33,739 bases of DNA from an uncultured Pelagibacteraceae bacterium. GTDB taxonomy: Bacteria; Pseudomonadota; Alphaproteobacteria; Pelagibacterales; Pelagibacteraceae. The translations under genes and the position numbers were made by a program. The stretch covers positions 1-33,739 of the forward strand of contig CACIST010000008.1 in assembly GCA_902589395.1 (NCBI GenBank). The letters run 5' to 3'. The notes beneath the pieces are model-generated. The model did no database searches, was not told the origin of the DNA, and saw only the letters and a program-made list of their open reading frames with translations. This document shows, one piece after another, positions 16,291 through 23,808 of the stretch. How positions within the stretch are numbered: position 1 is the first letter of the stretch; each line of letters begins with the position of its first letter.

Positions 16291-17463
16291 TTATTTATTT
16301 GGTGTAAGTAGTATTAAAAAGTACCCAAATAAAGTGGATAATAATGACCCAGTTAAAACCCCAATTTTTACACCATCCATGTATTGCATACTTTCGGCAA
16401 ATGCTAAATTTCCAACAAATAAACTCATTGTGAAACCAATTCCAGTCAAAACACCAACACCATAAAAATTATACCAACTGGTATTACTTGGCATTTCGGC
16501 AATTTTTAATTTAATTGATACGTATGAAAAAATAAAAACACCCAATTGTTTTCCTACAAACAAACCCATCACTATTCCTAATGGAACTTTATCTAATAGT
16601 GATGAAAAAGATAATCCTTCCAAAGATACACCTGCATTTGCAAAGGCAAATATAGGCATTATGCCAAATGCAACATAAGGGCTTATTGCATGCTCTACCT
16701 TAATTAAAAGTGAGAAATCTTTATCTTTTTTTCTATGAGGAATTGTCATTGCAAGCAATACACCAGCAATGGTTGCATGTATTCCTGAGTTATGAGTAAA
16801 ATCCCATAAAAAAACTCCTACAATAAGATAGGGTAGAAATTTTCTTACATTAAATTTATTTATAACTAATAGAATAATAAATGCTAACAACATCAGAGAC
16901 AAATATTTAATACTTAAATCACCAGAATAAAATAAAGCAATAATTACTATTGCTCCTAAATCATCTATAATTGCTAAAGCTGTTAGAAAAACTTTTAGTG
17001 ACAGAGGGACTCTCTTACCTAATAATGATAATACTCCTAATGAGAAGGCTATATCTGTAGCTGACGGTATTGCCCAACCCTTTAATGTTTCTCCATCTCC
17101 TAAGTTTATAAACACATATATTAATGCAGGAACTAACATTCCACCAACTGCTGCTATAATAGGAAGCAAAGCTTGTTTAATATTAGATAACTCTCCTTGC
17201 AAAAATTCTCTTTTAATTTCAAGTGTTACAAAAAAGAAAAAGATTGCCATTAACGCATCATTTATCCAATGCAAAACAGAAAGCTTAAGACCAAAATTAT
17301 TTATGCCAATAAATAAATATCTCTCTAATGTTGAAAAATATAAAATGGATAATTCAGAATTACTTATAAATAATGCTATTATAGCAGCAAAAAGAAGTAC
17401 TATTCCACTTGCAGCCTCAAGTTTAAAAAATGATGTAAAACCTTTTGTAATTTTTTGAATCAT
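16291..17463 (-). CDS. nhaA: Na+/H+ antiporter NhaA
   Basis: NhaA exports sodium in exchange for protons. The 390-residue protein has about twelve membrane segments. The paired aspartates of the ion-binding site are in LAIIDDLGAI, and the family-typical ATDIAFSLGVLSLLG is just before them. FTMSLFVGNLAF near the C-terminus is also diagnostic. The ATG at 17463 is only two bases after the stop of the zinc-ribbon gene. A sodium antiporter fits a marine organism. Confidence 0.96.
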   Translation of the reverse strand: MIQKITKGFTSFFKLEAASGIVLLFAAIIALFISNSELSILYFSTLERYLFIGINNFGLKLSVLHWINDALMAIFFFFVTLEIKREFLQGELSNIKQALLPIIAAVGGMLVPALIYVFINLGDGETLKGWAIPSATDIAFSLGVLSLLGKRVPLSLKVFLTALAIIDDLGAIVIIALFYSGDLSIKYLSLMLLAFIILLVINKFNVRKFLPYLIVGVFLWDFTHNSGIHATIAGVLLAMTIPHRKKDKDFSLLIKVEHAISPYVAFGIMPIFAFANAGVSLEGLSFSSLLDKVPLGIVMGLFVGKQLGVFIFSYVSIKLKIAEMPSNTSWYNFYGVGVLTGIGFTMSLFVGNLAFAESMQYMDGVKIGVLTGSLLSTLFGYFLILLTPNK

Positions 17464-17465
17464 AT

Positions 17466-17981
17466 TTAGTTAGTAAGATCTTTTATAAAAAGTTTGAAGT
17501 CTAAAATGGTTTCGTAAAAGCTATCAAAAAAGGGAGTTATACTTGGAAATACAATTATTAAATTAGACTTAAATGTATCTAATAAAAATATAAGACCTAA
17601 TAAAGAAACAATAACTACAATAAAATAAACCAATATCATTTTTGTTATTCCTTGTTTTTCTTCATTTTCTATATCATCTTGCTCATCTTCTTCATCTTCG
17701 ATGTTCTTTTCAGACAGTGATTCTTTCTTTTTATCAGTTAAATTCTGATCCTTAATTTCTTTATTATGCTCATCATCTTTTTTTTCTACTTCAAAACTAT
17801 TATTATCTAGATTAGTATCTTTGTCTTGAGGTATTCCTAGTTCGTCAATATTCTTAGTTATTGTAATCTTATAATGCCAAATATGATTACAGCTGCTACA
17901 TTTAAGAGTTCTACCGTTTTCTGGTATTAATTTTTTATCAATACTGAACTTTTTATTACAATTTGGACATTCTATGATCAT
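17466..17981 (-). CDS. MJ0042-type zinc-ribbon membrane protein
   Basis: The predicted protein (171 aa) begins MIIECPNCNKKF and continues to LKCSSCNHIW, a CxxC...CxxC zinc ribbon of the MJ0042 type. A highly acidic and lysine-rich linker follows (DEEDEQDDIENEE), then one membrane helix (MILVYFIVVIVSLLGLIFLL) and a short tail. The frame stays open further upstream, but that extension would run into the tRNA-Pro gene on the other strand and has no domain, so the ATG at 17981 is preferred. Many alphaproteobacteria have one such gene of unknown function. It heads the nhaA-peroxidase operon. Confidence 0.75.
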   Translation of the reverse strand: MIIECPNCNKKFSIDKKLIPENGRTLKCSSCNHIWHYKITITKNIDELGIPQDKDTNLDNNSFEVEKKDDEHNKEIKDQNLTDKKKESLSEKNIEDEEDEQDDIENEEKQGITKMILVYFIVVIVSLLGLIFLLDTFKSNLIIVFPSITPFFDSFYETILDFKLFIKDLTN

Positions 17982-18039
17982 ATGATCTCTTATAGCATTA
18001 AATAGCAAATTTATTAGAAATTTGTAACCAATATAACCT

Positions 18040-18067
18040 TTGAATTTTCTTTTATCTGCTGTATTAG
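18040..18067 (+). promoter_or_regulatory. Possible promoter for tRNA-Pro and downstream genes
   Basis: TTGAAT (18040-18045) and TATTAG (18062-18067) each match four of six consensus positions with 16 bp spacing. A start near 18074 would be three bases before the tRNA. Confidence 0.3.
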
Positions 18068-18076
18068 TACTGCAAT

Positions 18077-18153
<77 letters not shown>

Positions 18154-18159
18154 TTATTT

Positions 18160-18441
18160 ATGAAAAAAGCAAAAATTTACAAACCTTCTAAAACAGCCAT
18201 GCAATCTGGTCTTAAAAAGTTTGATAAATGGATTATAGAATTTATAACTGAAGATCCTGGAAAAAATCCACTTATGGGATGGGAAAGTTCATCCGATACT
18301 TATTCAGAATTAAACTTAGAATTTAAATCAAAAGATTTGGCCATAGAGTATGCTAAAAAAAATAATATTCTTTTTGAAGTTATTGAACCTCAAAAAAGAA
18401 AGATAACTAAAAAATCTTACGCAGATAATTTTATTAAATAA
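18160..18441 (+). CDS. NDUFS4-like accessory subunit of respiratory complex I
   Basis: A 93-residue protein of the ETC complex I subunit family (NDUFS4, 18 kDa subunit), an accessory subunit of NADH:ubiquinone oxidoreductase shared by mitochondria and alphaproteobacteria. Diagnostic segments are KIYKPSKTAMQSG at the start and the central NPLMGWESSSDT, followed by FKSKDLAIEYAKKN. It starts six bases after the tRNA-Pro CCA, so processing of a shared transcript would leave an almost leaderless mRNA. Its stop overlaps the next start (TAATG). It is far from any nuo operon in this window. Confidence 0.88.
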   Translation: MKKAKIYKPSKTAMQSGLKKFDKWIIEFITEDPGKNPLMGWESSSDTYSELNLEFKSKDLAIEYAKKNNILFEVIEPQKRKITKKSYADNFIK

Positions 18442-19439
18442 TGTTTAGATTTTTTACTATAAAAAAATGGTATCTATGGTCTTGGATAGGATCCTTGATA
18501 ATTCTATCATCTCTATGGGTTCAGGTTAAAATTGATGTTAAAATAAATGAGTGGTTTGGTGAATTTTATGACATGATTCAAAAGGCGCTAGGAGCACCAA
18601 ATGCCATTACTATCGATGAATACTGGGCTAGTCTTTTTTCGTTTATTGTGCTCGCAGCAATGTATGTTGGCGTAGCTGTTGTTGTAAGTTATTTTACATC
18701 ACATTATTTGTTTAGATGGAGAACAGCTATGGTTGAATATTATCATAGTGTATATGAAAAAGCTCGTAAGATAGAAGGGGCTTCTCAGAGAGTTCAAGAA
18801 GATACTATTAAATTTTCAAGAATAATGGAATCACTTGGAACAAGTTTAATTGAAGCAATTATGATATTAGTTGAATTTATGCCAATTTTATTTGGATTAA
18901 GCATTGGTATACCTATATTCTTCTTTGGAGATTGGGAATATGGTTTAATTGTTGGTGCACTTATTTGGTCTGTTGGTGGTACAATTTTTTTAATTTTTTT
19001 AGGTTTAATTCTAAAATTAGTTGGAGTCGAATATGATCTTCAAAAAAAAGAGGCTGCTTATAGGAAAATCTTAGTTATAGCTGAAGATGATGGCACTATA
19101 AGGCCAAAGTCAATCGAGGAATTATTTGATGATGTTAGAAGTATTCATTTTTTAAGCTACATTAGGTATCTCTATTTTAATATTGGAAGAATAGCTTATT
19201 TACAAGCGAATGTATTATCTGCTTATGTTTTTCTAGCTCCTGCTATCGTTGCAGGTGCTGTTACACTCGGTGTCATGCAGCAGATTATAAGAGCATTTGG
19301 CCGTGTAGAGGGATCTATGCAATATATTTTAAAAGCATGGCCGACAATTATTGAACTTGCAAGTGTATATAAAAGATTAAGAGAATTTGAATATAAATTA
19401 GAAAATGAAGATATAGACGAGACTATAAAGACTTCTTAA
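18441..19439 (+). CDS. SbmA/BacA-like peptide transporter, N-terminally short
   Basis: An inner-membrane protein of the SbmA/BacA family, which imports antimicrobial peptides and other peptide-like compounds using the proton gradient. Matches to E. coli SbmA are strong: FVSHYVFRWRTAM (here FTSHYLFRWRTAM), EGASQRVQEDT, EAAYRK, RYLYFNIGRIAYLQ, AGAVTLGVMQQI and SIYKRLR-like SVYKRLREFE. At 332 residues it lacks roughly the first 80 residues of SbmA (about 406 aa), beginning in the segment equivalent to the VNAWYAPFYDLIQ region. The start is fixed by the overlap with the NDUFS4-like stop. glpX follows after three bases. Confidence 0.88.
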   Translation: MFRFFTIKKWYLWSWIGSLIILSSLWVQVKIDVKINEWFGEFYDMIQKALGAPNAITIDEYWASLFSFIVLAAMYVGVAVVVSYFTSHYLFRWRTAMVEYYHSVYEKARKIEGASQRVQEDTIKFSRIMESLGTSLIEAIMILVEFMPILFGLSIGIPIFFFGDWEYGLIVGALIWSVGGTIFLIFLGLILKLVGVEYDLQKKEAAYRKILVIAEDDGTIRPKSIEELFDDVRSIHFLSYIRYLYFNIGRIAYLQANVLSAYVFLAPAIVAGAVTLGVMQQIIRAFGRVEGSMQYILKAWPTIIELASVYKRLREFEYKLENEDIDETIKTS

Positions 19440-19442
19440 TAA

Positions 19443-20387
19443 ATGAAACTTTCCAAAGAATTATTGAATAGCCTTATTTCAATAACATCAAATTCAGCCA
19501 TAGCTTGTTATCCTTTTATTGGTAAAAATGAAAAAATTTTAGCAGATAAGGCAGCTACTGATATCATGAGATGTGAACTCAATAAATTGGATATAAAAGG
19601 CGAAGTGGTAATAGGTGAAGGTGAACTAGATGAAGCTCCTATGTTATTTATTGGAGAACAATTAGGCAATGGTAATGGACCTGAAATAGACATAGCCGTA
19701 GACCCAGTTGAAGGTACAAATTTTGTAGCAAAAAATTTGCCTGGCGCAATGACAGTATTAGCAATCGCGGAAAAAGGTAATTTATTTAATGCTCCAGAAA
19801 CATATATGGATAAAATTGCATCTGGTAGTCATATTTCAAATGATGTTTTAGATCTAGATAATACAGTTGAGAAAAATATTAAAAATTATTCTGATGCATC
19901 AAATAAAAAAATTGAGGAAATAACGGTGTGTTTACTTAACAGACCAAGACATAATAAAATTATAGATGAATTAAACAGATTAAAAGTAAATATTAAATAT
20001 ATTTCCGATGGTGATGTTTCAGGTGCGTTATTAGTAACTAATAAAAAATATGGTGTTGACATATTTATGGGCATTGGAGGTGGTCCAGAAGGAGTTATTG
20101 CAGCCGCAGCTTTAAAAACTTTAAATTGTCAATTCCAAGGCAGATTTCTTTTTAAATCTGATAAAGAAATTAATAGAGCTCAAAAAATGGGAATTAAAGA
20201 TTTAAATAAAAAATATGAGATAAATGAAATAGTTAAAGGTGAAAGCATTTTCTGTGCAACTGCTATCACAACATGCGACTTAATGAATGGAATAGTTCGA
20301 AAAAATGATAAATTCATCACAGAAACAATTTTTACTCATGATAAGACTAGTTTAGATCTAATAAAAAAAGAGTTTACGATTACTTGA
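19443..20387 (+). CDS. glpX: Class II fructose-1,6-bisphosphatase
   Basis: GlpX dephosphorylates fructose 1,6-bisphosphate in gluconeogenesis. The 314-residue protein has the class II motifs: IGEGELDEAPML, the metal-binding DPVEGTNFVAKNLPGAMTV, YMDKIASG, and SDGDVSGALL with GIGGGPEGVIAAAALK. All are intact. It follows the SbmA-like gene by three bases. tRNA-Glu starts 35 bases after its stop, possibly on the same transcript. Some class II enzymes also act on sedoheptulose bisphosphate. Confidence 0.95.
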   Translation: MKLSKELLNSLISITSNSAIACYPFIGKNEKILADKAATDIMRCELNKLDIKGEVVIGEGELDEAPMLFIGEQLGNGNGPEIDIAVDPVEGTNFVAKNLPGAMTVLAIAEKGNLFNAPETYMDKIASGSHISNDVLDLDNTVEKNIKNYSDASNKKIEEITVCLLNRPRHNKIIDELNRLKVNIKYISDGDVSGALLVTNKKYGVDIFMGIGGGPEGVIAAAALKTLNCQFQGRFLFKSDKEINRAQKMGIKDLNKKYEINEIVKGESIFCATAITTCDLMNGIVRKNDKFITETIFTHDKTSLDLIKKEFTIT

Positions 20388-20422
20388 TTAATTGAAAAAT
20401 TTGCAATAAAAGATCCACAATT

Positions 20423-20497
20423 GGTCCCTTCGTCTATCGGTTAGGACACATGGTTTTCATCCATGAAAGAGGGGTTCGATTCCCCTAGGGACCGCCA
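20423..20497 (+). tRNA. tRNA-Glu (UUC)
   Basis: Acceptor stem GGTCCCT/AGGGACC, D arm with TCGGTTAGGA, anticodon loop TTTTCAT giving TTC, T arm GGGGTTCGATTCCCC, discriminator G and encoded CCA (20495-20497). It ends one base before the stop of bamE on the other strand. Confidence 0.97.
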
Positions 20498-20498
20498 T

Positions 20499-20951
20499 CT
20501 ACTTATTTCTTCTTGTTGGTGCATTAATTTTTTCTCTAAGAGTTTTAATAATATCATTCAGCATATTATCTTGTGCATATTTTTTTTCTGTAATTTTTTC
20601 TAGTTTCTCTATGTCATTCATATCTTTGATATTTAGTAAATACTTGTTTGAAACTAATCCCATAGAATTAAATTCTAAAATTAAAATATTGTTACTTAAC
20701 ATTTTTTTTTTACCAAGTCTAAAAAGTGAACTATTAGTTTTTATTCTTTCTATGAAGAACCAATTACCACTGAAATTACTCACTGATGATGGTGGTCCTA
20801 TTAAATTTCTTACGTCATTTTTATTGGTTTTATTCAATAAAATTTTATCATATTTGTTTTCAATAAATCTTGCTCCATGTGAATTAGAAACTTTATTTAA
20901 TGAGCAATTGAGTGTAAACAAAAAGATAAATGACAAATATATATATTTCAT
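20499..20951 (-). CDS. bamE: Outer membrane assembly lipoprotein BamE (SmpA/OmlA)
   Basis: BamE is a lipoprotein of the beta-barrel assembly machinery. A signal peptide ends in lipobox TLNC (Cys16). The core has the SmpA/OmlA pattern: NKNDVRNLIGPPSSV (the T/NxxDV..LLGxPS turn), then NWFFIERI, and a strand ILEFNSMGLVS. The 150 residues include a lysine-rich C-terminal tail. It is divergent from the CBP3-like gene with no spacer at all: the two ATGs form CATATG. This bamE-chaperone pairing is typical of alphaproteobacteria. Confidence 0.85.
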   Translation of the reverse strand: MKYIYLSFIFLFTLNCSLNKVSNSHGARFIENKYDKILLNKTNKNDVRNLIGPPSSVSNFSGNWFFIERIKTNSSLFRLGKKKMLSNNILILEFNSMGLVSNKYLLNIKDMNDIEKLEKITEKKYAQDNMLNDIIKTLREKINAPTRRNK

Positions 20952-21425
20952 ATGAACAACGAATATTTAAATATTTACAATAATTTAATTAAATTAACTA
21001 GAAATAAAAATCTTTATATTAATTTAAAAAATGATGATACTTTTTCAGACAGATTAATTGTACTTTTGTTTCATTTTGGTTTTTTTTTGAAAATTTATAA
21101 AGATGTAATGCCTAAAGATGAAGCACAAAATTTATTTGATTATTTTATAAGACAAATAGAACTTACCATAAGAGAAATTGGATATGGAGATGTTTCAGTA
21201 AATAAAAAAATGAAAGAATATGTTAACTTATTTTTTTCAATATTAGATAAAATTGAAAAATGGAATAGCCTAAATATTAAGGAAAAAAAAAAAACTATTG
21301 GAAATTTAATGAATATTGAAGAAGATAGTGATTTATTGGTTAATTATTTAGATAAATATTGTGAATTTTTATCAAAAAACTCTTTTAAAATCTTTACAAA
21401 AGATATAATAGAACTTAAATTTTAA
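20952..21425 (+). CDS. CBP3-like ubiquinol-cytochrome c chaperone
   Basis: A 157-residue member of the ubiquinol-cytochrome c chaperone family (CBP3/UQCC1), which in mitochondria helps translate and assemble cytochrome b of complex III. The family hallmark [17 protein letters not shown] is clear (residues about 74-90), preceded by [18 protein letters not shown] run of 12 adenines (21283-21294) encodes part of a lysine cluster and could promote slippage. The gene shares a CATATG junction with bamE and lies two bases before rpmF. Many alphaproteobacteria have a DUF177 (YceD) gene between these two; it is absent here. Confidence 0.83.
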   Translation: MNNEYLNIYNNLIKLTRNKNLYINLKNDDTFSDRLIVLLFHFGFFLKIYKDVMPKDEAQNLFDYFIRQIELTIREIGYGDVSVNKKMKEYVNLFFSILDKIEKWNSLNIKEKKKTIGNLMNIEEDSDLLVNYLDKYCEFLSKNSFKIFTKDIIELKF

Positions 21426-21427
21426 AT

Positions 21428-21607
21428 ATGGCTGTACCAAAACGCAAAACTACAAAGTCTAGAGCTGGGAAAAGACGTTCACATTTGAGAGCTTCAACAA
21501 AGAATATAATTGAGGATAAAAAGTCAGGTGAATATAGATTATCTCATCATTTGGATTTAAAAACTGGCTTTTATAAAGGTAGACAAGTTCTAGATCCTAA
21601 AGAATAG
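21428..21607 (+). CDS. rpmF: 50S ribosomal protein L32
   Basis: A 59-residue L32. It starts [19 protein letters not shown] and ends [24 protein letters not shown], both standard for alphaproteobacterial L32. It contains no cysteines, the zinc-free form usual in this class. It begins two bases after the chaperone stop and ends five bases before plsX, in the classical rpmF-plsX order. Confidence 0.96.
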   Translation: MAVPKRKTTKSRAGKRRSHLRASTKNIIEDKKSGEYRLSHHLDLKTGFYKGRQVLDPKE

Positions 21608-21612
21608 TTTTT

Positions 21613-22620
21613 ATGAACAACCCAATTATTATTGCTATCGATGCAATGGGTGGTGATAATTCTCCAGATAAAGTTATTGAGGGTATAAGTTTACATTCTA
21701 AATTATCTCAGGACGTTTTTTATAAAATATTTGGAAATAAGAATATAATTTTCCCTTTTATAAAAAAACATAAAATACCAGAAGAGCGATATAATATATT
21801 TCATACAGATGAAATTGTTCATGGAGAAGATTCCCCTTTATCAGCAGCTAAAAGAGGAAAAAAAACCAGTCTATGGCTTGCTGTTGAGTCATTAAAAAAA
21901 AATGACGCAGATGCAATAGTATCCGCAGGTAATACAGGCGCACTTTTTTTAATTTCAAAACTAAATCTAAAAATGATCGAAAATATTGATAAGCCAGCAC
22001 TTTCTGCTCTGTGGCCGAGCAAACAAGGCATGAACGTTGTTTTAGATTTAGGGGCAAACATTGAGTGTAGCTCAAAAAATTTATTAGATTTTTCTATAAT
22101 GGGCTCAGCCTTATTAAAGGCATTGTTTGAAGATATTGATGCAAAAGTAGCTTTACTTAATATAGGTTCAGAAGAGATAAAAGGTAATGCAATGATCAAA
22201 GATACATACAAATTGTTAATTGAAAATAAATATTCTTTATTTGAATTTAAAGGTTATATTGAAGGGAACCACATTATGGACGGTGATGTTAATGTAATTG
22301 TTGCTGATGGATTTACAGGAAATATAGCTTTAAAAACCGCAGAAGGTACATCGAATTTCATTATAGCTGAATTAAAAAAAGCTCTATCTTCAAATATAAC
22401 AGGTAAATTCTCATCATTGTTAAATTTCAATAATTTAAAAAAGTTTAAAAATAAGCTAGATCCAAGACTTTATAATGGAGCAATATTATTAGGTTTAGAT
22501 AAGCCTGTTATAAAAAGCCACGGTTCAACAGATGCAATCGGTTTTGCCAATTCATTGAAGGTTTGTGAAAAAACAATTAGAGGAAATCTTATAAATCGAA
22601 TAAAAGAAAATATTGGCTAG
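21613..22620 (+). CDS. plsX: Phosphate acyltransferase PlsX
   Basis: PlsX makes acyl-phosphate from acyl-ACP, the first step of glycerophospholipid synthesis through PlsY. The 335-residue protein has the N-terminal IAIDAMGGDNSP, the VSAGNTGALF block, LDLGANIEC, and FTGNIALKTAEG. The sequence is complete. Its stop is directly followed by the ihfA ATG; the fabH gene that often lies between them in proteobacteria is missing. Confidence 0.96.
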   Translation: MNNPIIIAIDAMGGDNSPDKVIEGISLHSKLSQDVFYKIFGNKNIIFPFIKKHKIPEERYNIFHTDEIVHGEDSPLSAAKRGKKTSLWLAVESLKKNDADAIVSAGNTGALFLISKLNLKMIENIDKPALSALWPSKQGMNVVLDLGANIECSSKNLLDFSIMGSALLKALFEDIDAKVALLNIGSEEIKGNAMIKDTYKLLIENKYSLFEFKGYIEGNHIMDGDVNVIVADGFTGNIALKTAEGTSNFIIAELKKALSSNITGKFSSLLNFNNLKKFKNKLDPRLYNGAILLGLDKPVIKSHGSTDAIGFANSLKVCEKTIRGNLINRIKENIG

Positions 22621-22914
22621 ATGAGAATAAATTTAACAAAAAAAGATATTATAAATTCAATTTATATGCAGATAGGATTCTCAAAAAGAATAAGTGAAAC
22701 ATTATTAGAAGAAATCTTGGAACTTATTTTAAGTAATATTATTTTGCATAAGAAGTTAAAAATTGCAAAGTTTGGAACTTTTATATTAAGAAAAAAGCCT
22801 CAACGTATTGGTAGAAATCCTAAAACAAAAGAAACTAAAATAATTTCTGAGCGTAATGTTATTTTATTTAAACCATCAAAAGAATTAAAAAAGTATATAA
22901 ATAATGGTGTATAA
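22621..22914 (+). CDS. ihfA: Integration host factor alpha-type DNA-binding protein
   Basis: A 97-residue HU/IHF-family protein. LTKKDIINSIY at the start, KIAKFGTFILRKKPQRIGRNPKTKE with the intercalating arm Pro, and VILFKPSKELK at the end match the IHF alpha pattern. IHF bends DNA strongly and works as an alpha/beta heterodimer; the beta subunit is not in this window. Position after plsX and before a MerR-type gene supports the alpha assignment. It overlaps the next gene by 11 bases. Confidence 0.88.
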   Translation: MRINLTKKDIINSIYMQIGFSKRISETLLEEILELILSNIILHKKLKIAKFGTFILRKKPQRIGRNPKTKETKIISERNVILFKPSKELKKYINNGV

Positions 22915-23278
22915 TTCAAATATCACTAGCAAATATAAAACAATTGGTGAGGTTGCTATCATTTTAAAACTTATTAGTAAAAAAAATGGATCATTATCAA
23001 CACATACAATTCGTTTCTGGGAAAAGGAATTCAAACAAGTAAAGCCAAAGATTTTTTCAGGAAATAGAAGATATTATGATGAGCATACTATTAATCTTTT
23101 AAAAAAAATCAAATATTTGCTAAAAGATAAGGGAATGACCTTAAATGGTGTAAAAAAGGTTTTAAATTCTGAAGATTCAAACATTGACGAATTACACAAT
23201 ACCTCTATAAAGCAAAAAAGTATAATTAAATCAAAGTTAAATAAAATTAAAAAATTAATAACTGATATAAAAAGTTAA
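22904..23278 (+). CDS. MerR-family transcriptional regulator
   Basis: A small (124 aa) winged helix-turn-helix protein. TIGEVAIILKL is the first helix-turn-helix, THTIRFWEKEFKQVKPK the MerR recognition region, and GNRRYYDEHTINLLKKI the wing and following helix. The C-terminal part is a short lysine-rich tail with no cysteine pair or effector domain. This is the conserved MerR-like gene that follows ihfA in alphaproteobacteria; its targets are unknown to me. rpmG begins immediately after its stop. Confidence 0.85.
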   Translation: MVYNSNITSKYKTIGEVAIILKLISKKNGSLSTHTIRFWEKEFKQVKPKIFSGNRRYYDEHTINLLKKIKYLLKDKGMTLNGVKKVLNSEDSNIDELHNTSIKQKSIIKSKLNKIKKLITDIKS

Positions 23279-23470
23279 ATGGCTAAAAAAACTCATGTCA
23301 AAGTAAGATTAGTTCCAGAAGCAAAACCTGATAGTCCCTTTTTTTATTATGTCAAAAAACCTGCTGGTGGTGAAAAAGCAAAAGTAAAATTAAAAGTAAA
23401 AAAATACAATCCAGCAACTAGAAAACATGAGATTTTTGTAGAAAAAAAACTTCCACCTCATAGTAAGTAA
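23279..23470 (+). CDS. rpmG: 50S ribosomal protein L33
   Basis: L33 of 63 residues, slightly longer than the E. coli protein (55). MAKKTHVKVRLVPEA, a central FFYYVKKP, and KYNPATRKHEIFVEKK match the family. It has no cysteines, so it is the zinc-independent form. It is the last gene of the rpmF-plsX-ihfA-merR-rpmG run and converges on the chorismate mutase gene with a one-base gap. Confidence 0.94.
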   Translation: MAKKTHVKVRLVPEAKPDSPFFYYVKKPAGGEKAKVKLKVKKYNPATRKHEIFVEKKLPPHSK

Positions 23471-23471
23471 T

Positions 23472-23765
23472 TTACTTCTTTTTACCAAAATTTCTTCGTT
23501 CAAAATCAATATATGCATAAATCATATTTTTCCAAATTCTATTGGTTATTATTGGATCAATCTTATTCTTAATTGATTTTTTTTTAATATTTCTAAGAAT
23601 TAAATTTATTCTTTTTTGGTCAACTATTTGATTTTTTTTTTCTTTAAGTGCTAGAACTCTTTTAACAAGATTAGATCTTTTCTTAATTATTTTTATCAAT
23701 GAATCGTCTAATTTGTCCAATTCTTTTCTAATTTTGCTAAGTTTTGCTTTTTTTAATGGCGACAT
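23472..23765 (-). CDS. AroQ-type chorismate mutase domain protein
   Basis: A free-standing 97-residue all-alpha chorismate mutase-like protein (CM_2 fold); the family converts chorismate to prephenate for Phe and Tyr synthesis. Aligned to the E. coli CM domain, the counterparts of Arg11, Arg28, Lys39, Asp48 and Arg51 are present (IRKELD, KKRSNL, ALKEK, VDQKR). The position of Glu52 is Ile and that of Gln88 is Glu. The latter resembles the fungal enzyme; the former is unusual, so activity is uncertain. It is divergent from ctaA with a 43-bp spacer carrying an inverted repeat. Confidence 0.82.
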   Translation of the reverse strand: MSPLKKAKLSKIRKELDKLDDSLIKIIKKRSNLVKRVLALKEKKNQIVDQKRINLILRNIKKKSIKNKIDPIITNRIWKNMIYAYIDFERRNFGKKK

Positions 23766-23773
23766 TTATATAT

Positions 23774-23806
23774 TTGGATAATTTAAAAATTATTATATTT
23801 ATCCAA
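23774..23806. repeat. 8-bp inverted repeat in the chorismate mutase/ctaA spacer
   Basis: TTGGATAA (23774-23781) and TTATCCAA (23799-23806) are exact reverse complements separated by 17 bp, and the second arm ends two bases before the ctaA ATG. A TATTAT at 23791-23796 between the arms could be a -10 box. The layout fits a dimeric repressor site or a hairpin in the ctaA leader. Confidence 0.4.
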
Positions 23807-23808
23807 TT

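Noticed and set aside
20611..20955. 114-codon open frame antisense to bamE
   Set aside because: It covers bamE, whose lipobox and SmpA motifs are clear; the hydrophobic character is a by-product of the complementary strand.
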